From contig NZ_QJJU01000043.1 of assembly GCF_003201655.1 (NCBI RefSeq), positions 1 through 34,108 on the forward strand: 34,108 nt of DNA, read 5' to 3'. Of the stretch, positions 31,022-34,108 are shown piece after piece. This DNA comes from Mycolicibacterium moriokaense (GTDB taxonomy: Bacteria > Actinomycetota > Actinomycetes > Mycobacteriales > Mycobacteriaceae). The translations under genes were made by a program, and so were the position numbers. How positions within the stretch are numbered: the stretch's first letter is position 1; each line of letters begins with the position of its first letter. The notes below the pieces were generated by a model. The model worked only from the letters and a program-made list of their open reading frames with translations, did no database searches and was not told where the DNA came from.

Positions 31022-31512
31022 CGGCCGGTCACCGATCGCAACGCCGCCACGATGTCGCTCGGGGTGGGCGGACAGCCCGGGATCTCGACGTCGACCGCCA
31101 CCACCTCACCCACCGCGCCGATGACGCCGTAGGCGTCCCTGAACACCCCACGGTTGAGGGCACAGTCGCCGCACGCGATCACCAGCCGCGGCTGCGGAGT
31201 CGCTTCCACGGTATTGCGCAGCGGCTCAGCCATATTGCGCGTCACCACCCCGGTTACCAGCAAGGCATCCGCGTGCCGCGGGGACGCCACCAGCCGCGCC
31301 CCGAACCGCTCCGCGTCATACACCGGGCCGAACGCACCCGAGATCTCCACCTCACACCCGTTGCACGAGCCCGCGTCGACATGCCGGATCTGCAACGAAC
31401 CCCTCACTGCAGCAGGAGGTTTCACCGCCGGCGCCGGCGCCGGGCCCGCGGGTTCCACGACACGGCCAACCCGCACGATCTTGGCGATCCACCCCATCGG
31501 GCTACCCGACAT
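31018..31512 (-). CDS. HycG/NuoB-like small Fe-S subunit
   Basis: A 164-residue subunit equivalent to Rv0082. The N-terminal ~35 residues include a Pro/Ala-rich linker. The NuoB-like domain keeps the cysteines for the N2-type [4Fe-4S] cluster: GSCNGCEVE (Cys50, Cys53), IACGDCALN (Cys114, Cys117) and IPGCPPTP (Cys147). The electron-carrying cluster next to the large subunit is thus retained even though that subunit has lost its Ni-Fe site. The ATG at 31510-31512 lies inside the end of the ArsR gene (11-base overlap); Met6 is an alternative start. No ferredoxin-type subunit is encoded nearby. Confidence 0.92.
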   Translation of the reverse strand: MSGSPMGWIAKIVRVGRVVEPAGPAPAPAVKPPAAVRGSLQIRHVDAGSCNGCEVEISGAFGPVYDAERFGARLVASPRHADALLVTGVVTRNMAEPLRNTVEATPQPRLVIACGDCALNRGVFRDAYGVIGAVGEVVAVDVEIPGCPPTPSDIVAALRSVTGR

Positions 31513-31852
31513 CCGCCGGGCCGCCGGCGCGCAGATCCTCCAGCACCGCGACCCGATCGGAGAGCATCCCGGTCAACACCTTGCGCGCCACCGCGAGCAG
31601 TTCGGCGATATCCGGTGAGGCGATCGAATAGATCACCGTGTTGCCGTCCTTGCGGGCGTCCACGACGCCGGACCGCCGCAGCACCCCCAGCTGCTGGGAC
31701 AGGTTCGAGGACTCCAACCCCACCTCGGGCAACAGTTCACCCACCGAGCGGTCGGCCGCCGCCAGCAGCTCCAGAATCCTGATCCGCGCCGGATGCCCAA
31801 GGGTCTTGAAGAACTCGCCCTTGAGCTTGTACAGCGGTTCCGACACCACCAC
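31502..31852 (-). CDS. ArsR-family regulator of the hyc-like operon (Rv0081-like)
   Basis: A 116-residue ArsR repressor nearly identical in style to M. tuberculosis Rv0081, a hub regulator of the hypoxia response. EPLYKLKGEFFKTLGHPARIRILELL, RSVGELLPEVGLESSNLSQQLGVLRRSGVV and the tail ARKVLTGMLSDRVAVLEDLRAGG are visible. It has no Cys metal site. Three GTG codons in a row (31852-31844) can each start it; AGGAG is just upstream. It is the first gene of the operon, overlaps the Fe-S subunit gene, and faces the fadA5-like gene across about 100 bases holding an inverted repeat. Confidence 0.94.
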   Translation of the reverse strand: MVVSEPLYKLKGEFFKTLGHPARIRILELLAAADRSVGELLPEVGLESSNLSQQLGVLRRSGVVDARKDGNTVIYSIASPDIAELLAVARKVLTGMLSDRVAVLEDLRAGGPADVG

Positions 31853-31882
31853 GCTCCTGAAGACTTCCGAGTTTCTACCTTC

Positions 31883-31902
31883 GATCAGTTGAAGAACTTA
31901 TC
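31883..31902. promoter_or_regulatory. Probable operator of the Rv0081-like ArsR
   Basis: GATCAGTT-N4-AACTTATC is an inverted repeat with 7 of 8 matching arm positions and a perfect 12-base core, AGTTGAAGAACT (31887-31898). It stands about 30 bases before the ArsR start, between the divergent ArsR and fadA5-like genes. Its arms differ from the TTGCG-type repeat of the paralogous ArsR at 24 kb. Confidence 0.6.
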
Positions 31903-31917
31903 AGATACCTGGTAGTA

Positions 31918-31931
31918 AGAAACGTGTTCTA
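31918..31931. promoter_or_regulatory. KstR-like box upstream of the thiolase gene
   Basis: AGAAACGTGTTCTA fits the KstR operator pattern TnnAACnnGTTnnA at all fixed positions except the first. It lies 26 bases before the fadA5-like start codon. KstR represses cholesterol-catabolism genes in mycobacteria until a cholesterol-derived CoA ester binds. Confidence 0.6.
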
Positions 31932-31956
31932 GGGACCAGGTTGTGGAGGAGTTGGC

Positions 31957-33120
31957 ATGGGTGCACCAGTAATCGTCGAGGCGGTCCGAACGCCGATCGG
32001 CAAGCGCGGCGGTTGGCTGTCGGGCTTGCATGCGGCCGAGATCCTCGGCGCCGCGCAGATCGGGCTGATCGACCGCGCCGGTATCGATGCCGCCCTCGTC
32101 GAGCAGGTGATCGGGGGCTGCGTCACCCAGGCCGGCGCCCAGTCCAACAATGTCACCCGCACGGCCTGGCTGGCCGCCGGGCTGCCGTGGCAGGTCGGGG
32201 CGACCACCATCGACTGCCAGTGTGGCTCCGCTCAGCAGGCCAACCACCTGATCGCCGCGCTGATCGCCACCGGCGCGATCGACGTCGGTATCGCGTGCGG
32301 CGTGGAAGCGATGAGTCAGGTGCCCCTCGGCGCCAATGTCGGCAGCGAGGCTGGGCCGCGTCACCCGCCGTCGTGGGACATCGACATGCCCAATCAGTTC
32401 GAGGCAGCCGAGCGGATCGCTAAGCGACGCAACCTGACTCGCCGCGATATTGAGGTGCTCGGCGTGCGCTCGCAGGCTCTGGCCAAGCAGGCGTGGGAGC
32501 AGGGCCGCTTCGATCGTGAGGTGCTGCCGGTTTCCGCCCCCGTCATCGATGAGGAGGGCCACACGACCGGCGAGACCCACGTCGTTTCCCGCGATCAGGG
32601 TCTGCGTGACACCACCGCCGAATCCCTGGCCAAGCTCACGCCGATTCTGCAGGGGGGCATCCACACCGCGGGTACCTCGTCACAGATCTCCGATGGTGCG
32701 GCCGCCGTGTTGCTGATGGACGCCGAGCGCGCCCGGTCGCTGGGGCTGGCGCCGCGCGCCCGGATCGTCTCGCAGGTCCTCGTCGGCGCCGAGCCCGAGT
32801 TCCACCTCGACGGACCGGTGCAGGCCACCACCCGGTTGCTGCACAAGGCCGGCATGAAGATCGGCGACCTGGACCTGTTCGAGGTCAACGAGGCCTTCGC
32901 GTCGGTGGCACTGTCGTGGGCGCAGGTGCACCAACCCGACATGGACAAGGTCAACGTCAACGGGGGCGCCATCGCACTGGGGCATCCCGTCGGCAGCACC
33001 GGCTCGCGCCTGATCGCCACCGCCCTGCACGAACTCGAGCGCCGCGACGCCTCGACCGCCTTGATCACGATGTGCAACGGTGGCGCACTGGCCACCGGCA
33101 CCATCATCGAACGCATCTAA
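31957..33120 (+). CDS. fadA5: Steroid side-chain beta-ketothiolase (FadA5-like)
   Basis: A 387-residue thiolase very close to M. tuberculosis FadA5 (Rv3546), which cleaves acetyl-CoA or propionyl-CoA units from the cholesterol side chain. The nucleophile is Cys89 in TTIDCQCGSAQQANH. The acid/base residues are His in ALGHPVGSTGS and Cys in TMCNGGALATG near the C-terminus. HTAGTSSQISDGAAAVL and VNEAFASVALSW are family signatures. The start has GGAGGAG upstream. The protein is about four residues shorter than FadA5 near residue 44. It is divergent from the Rv0081-like operon and carries a KstR-like box. It may be an extra FadA5-type paralogue, since no other cholesterol genes are in view. Confidence 0.92.
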   Translation: MGAPVIVEAVRTPIGKRGGWLSGLHAAEILGAAQIGLIDRAGIDAALVEQVIGGCVTQAGAQSNNVTRTAWLAAGLPWQVGATTIDCQCGSAQQANHLIAALIATGAIDVGIACGVEAMSQVPLGANVGSEAGPRHPPSWDIDMPNQFEAAERIAKRRNLTRRDIEVLGVRSQALAKQAWEQGRFDREVLPVSAPVIDEEGHTTGETHVVSRDQGLRDTTAESLAKLTPILQGGIHTAGTSSQISDGAAAVLLMDAERARSLGLAPRARIVSQVLVGAEPEFHLDGPVQATTRLLHKAGMKIGDLDLFEVNEAFASVALSWAQVHQPDMDKVNVNGGAIALGHPVGSTGSRLIATALHELERRDASTALITMCNGGALATGTIIERI

Positions 33121-33173
33121 CGGCGCAGCAACACAAGCGGACACCTCCACGACCAGCGGACCCTGCTGCGCCG
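33121..33173 (+). terminator. Long inverted repeat after the thiolase gene
   Basis: CGGCGCAGCA (33121-33130) begins directly after the thiolase stop codon and pairs perfectly with TGCTGCGCCG (33164-33173) across a 33-base loop. It could terminate transcription or protect the mRNA end. There is no T-run. Confidence 0.5.
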
Positions 33174-33282
33174 AGACCGCGGCCTTCGTCGTCGCTGCGG
33201 GGGGACCCGGGCGGGCGCCGGCCGATCAGGCGTTCTCAATCCTCGAGCCCTCGTTGAACCACTGATCGGACGTGCGGTGGAC

Positions 33283-33296
33283 GTGACCGGCGTCAC
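33283..33296. promoter_or_regulatory. CRP-type binding site 1
   Basis: GTGACCGGCGTCAC is a perfect GTGA-N6-TCAC palindrome, extended by C and G to the form CGTGA-N6-TCACG known for the mycobacterial cAMP receptor protein (Rv3676). It lies 73 bases before the start of the Rv0250c-like gene. Confidence 0.75.
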
Positions 33297-33303
33297 GCCC
33301 CGT

Positions 33304-33317
33304 TCACAATCTGGTGA
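33304..33317. promoter_or_regulatory. Inverted-orientation palindrome between the CRP-type sites
   Basis: TCACAATCTGGTGA has the CRP half-sites in everted order (TCAC-N6-GTGA). It sits between two proper CRP-type sites. It may be chance or a secondary contact. Confidence 0.3.
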
Positions 33318-33334
33318 GCAGTGCGCGTCGTATT

Positions 33335-33348
33335 GTGATTCGTGTCAC
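33335..33348. promoter_or_regulatory. CRP-type binding site 2
   Basis: GTGATTCGTGTCAC is a second perfect GTGA-N6-TCAC palindrome. Its centre is 52 bases, about five helical turns, from site 1, so both would face the same side of the DNA. It ends 20 bases before the start codon, a position that would suit repression. Confidence 0.75.
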
Positions 33349-33368
33349 CTTCAGCGCAAGGGGGTTAC

Positions 33369-33671
33369 ATGTCCGGCTCAACCGAACTCGACCAACTGCA
33401 CCACCTCATCGGAGACGTGCGCCAGTGCGTCGCGTCGCTGCGGTCGAGCTACGGCGACATTGCGGCGATGCGCCGCATCGTCAACGACTCCGACCGGCTC
33501 GTCAACGATGTCGACCGACTCGACATCGACGCGGGCGAGTTGGATCAGTATCGCGCGAGTGTCGATCAGCGGGCCGCAGAAAAGTTCGCGGTCTCAGACA
33601 TGCAATACGACCCCGAGTTTTGGCGTGGCATCGACGACGAGGGCGTCGGCGGGCAGTCCGGACCGCGGTGA
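33369..33671 (+). CDS. Small conserved mycobacterial protein (Rv0250c-like)
   Basis: A 100-residue soluble protein. The N-terminal half is helical (ELDQLHHLIGDVRQCVASLRSSYGD, then MRRIVNDSDRLVNDVDRLDIDAGELD). The end carries the striking conserved motif DMQYDPEFWRGIDDEGVGGQ. It resembles Rv0250c, which in M. tuberculosis precedes the Sdh1 succinate dehydrogenase genes, as this one precedes sdhA. Its function is unknown. The ATG at 33369 follows a purine-rich AAGGGGG. Two CRP-type sites lie in its promoter region, and a 3' remnant of a paralogue is at 19820-19921. Confidence 0.85.
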   Translation: MSGSTELDQLHHLIGDVRQCVASLRSSYGDIAAMRRIVNDSDRLVNDVDRLDIDAGELDQYRASVDQRAAEKFAVSDMQYDPEFWRGIDDEGVGGQSGPR

Positions 33672-33762
33672 GGGAGATACCACGCCGAGAGCGCACAATC
33701 TCAGGAATCGCGCTAGCAGCTGAATTCTTGAGGAGCTGTTCCGCTTAAGAAAGGCCGATCGG

Positions 33763-33915
33763 GTGAGCGCACCTGTGTCCGAGGGCACCGGCCCCATCTC
33801 ACGCACGGCACTGTGGCACCAACCGACTTTTTACATCGTGGCGGTGGCTGTCGGCGCCATGTCCGACCGTGAGGTTGTTGGCTTTGAATGTGGTCGGTTC
33901 GTTGATAGTGAATAG
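33763..33915 (+). pseudogene. Truncated ORF between the Rv0250c-like gene and sdhA
   Basis: A GTG-started frame of 50 codons. The first ~33 codons have normal mycobacterial codon use and read like a membrane-protein N-terminus (TGPISRTALWHQPTFYIVAV, ending VGAM). After about 33861 third-position G/C falls sharply and the frame ends at a TAG. This looks like the beginning of a deleted gene. In M. tuberculosis the Sdh1 membrane anchor gene (Rv0249c) stands in this position. I cannot confirm that the fragment belongs to it. Confidence 0.45.
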
Positions 33916-33929
33916 GCAAGTGAGGGTTG

Positions 33930-34108
33930 ATGGTTGAGGTTGAACGGCACCAATACGACGTAGTCGTGATCGGTGCCGGCGGCGCGGGTTTGCGTGCTGT
34001 CATCGAGGCGCGTGAACGCGGCTTGAAGGTCGCGGTGGTCTGTAAGTCGTTGTTCGGCAAGGCCCACACGGTGATGGCCGAAGGCGGCTGCGCGGCGGCA
34101 ATGGGCAA
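33930..34108 (+). CDS. sdhA: Succinate dehydrogenase/fumarate reductase flavoprotein subunit (5' part)
   Basis: The first 59 codons of a gene that runs off the window. The text VEVERHQYDVVVIGAGGAGLRAVIEARERGLKVAVVCKS, followed by LFGKAHTVMAEGGCAAAMG, is nearly the same as M. tuberculosis Rv0248c. GAGGAGL is the FAD-binding dinucleotide fold, and the His of KAHTVMAEGG is the residue that binds FAD covalently in this family. The ATG at 33930 has GTGAGGG upstream. It is the catalytic subunit that oxidises succinate to fumarate at the membrane. The membrane-anchor gene that normally precedes it is not present here. Confidence 0.93.
   Translation, partial: MVEVERHQYDVVVIGAGGAGLRAVIEARERGLKVAVVCKSLFGKAHTVMAEGGCAAAMG

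Noticed and set aside
24460..31512. True formate hydrogenlyase or Ni-Fe hydrogenase
   Set aside because: Both CxxC pairs of the large subunit are missing, and no formate dehydrogenase, ferredoxin subunit or maturation genes are present.

Overview
The window looks like chromosomal DNA of a mycobacterium (high G+C Mycobacteriaceae). The best support is protein sequence I recognise: an EspR-like regulator, a SigG-type ECF sigma factor, a block matching M. tuberculosis Rv0081-Rv0087 in order, a FadA5-type steroid thiolase, a GarA-like FHA protein, and the start of a succinate dehydrogenase flavoprotein very close to Rv0248c. The species cannot be fixed from the sequence alone. No rRNA, tRNA, CRISPR array or intact insertion sequence was seen.

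Layout. (1) 1-5.2 kb: an EspR-like regulator behind an inverted-repeat array; a gene-poor stretch holding a repeated palindrome; then a TetR gene divergent from a four-gene operon (SDR, two NmrA-like proteins, small ArsR), with a perfect TetR-type operator between them. (2) 5.3-6.2 kb: gene decay, where a frameshifted hypothetical gene runs into the last ~89 codons of an NH3-dependent NAD synthetase. (3) 6.3-12.1 kb: a probable SigG-like sigma regulon. Four promoters share CGAYGA-N18-CTCNNTA with identical spacing and drive a small unknown protein, a DUF899 thioredoxin-like protein plus the sigma gene itself, an F420/flavin-type oxidoreductase with a coupled 20-codon leader ORF, and an NmrA/membrane protein pair. 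(4) 12.7-13.7 kb: a RES-type toxin with its antitoxin. (5) 14.2-18.8 kb, minus strand: a sulfur/thiol operon of ArsR-rhodanese sensor, methanethiol methyltransferase MddA, DUF4395 membrane protein, MBL-double-rhodanese and MFS transporter. (6) 18.9-19.9 kb: small ORFs and gene fragments.

(7) 19.9-24.3 kb, minus strand: an ArsR gene followed by an operon of a malic-enzyme-like protein of unknown function, GTP-dependent PEP carboxykinase, a PAS-ANTAR RNA-binding regulator and a GarA-like FHA protein. The ArsR promoter and the operon promoter carry matching inverted repeats. (8) 24.4-31.9 kb, minus strand: a second ArsR (Rv0081-like) heads a tightly overlapping operon for a six-subunit complex-I/group-4-hydrogenase-like membrane complex. 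Its large subunit has lost all four Ni-Fe cysteine ligands, so it should not be a hydrogenase; it belongs with the hydrogenase-related (Ehr-type) complexes. (9) 31.9-34.1 kb, plus strand: fadA5-like thiolase behind a KstR-like box, then an Rv0250c-like small protein behind two perfect CRP-type sites, a truncated ORF where a membrane anchor might be expected, and the start of sdhA.

Taken together, the right-hand half groups genes for carbon and electron disposal (PEP/oxaloacetate node, quinone- or ferredoxin-linked ion-pumping complex, cholesterol side-chain thiolysis, succinate dehydrogenase), each behind its own recognisable type of operator. The left-hand half is dominated by stress-detoxification genes under TetR, SigG-like and persulfide-type control. 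Most functional statements are by family recognition from reading the translations; no database search was run.
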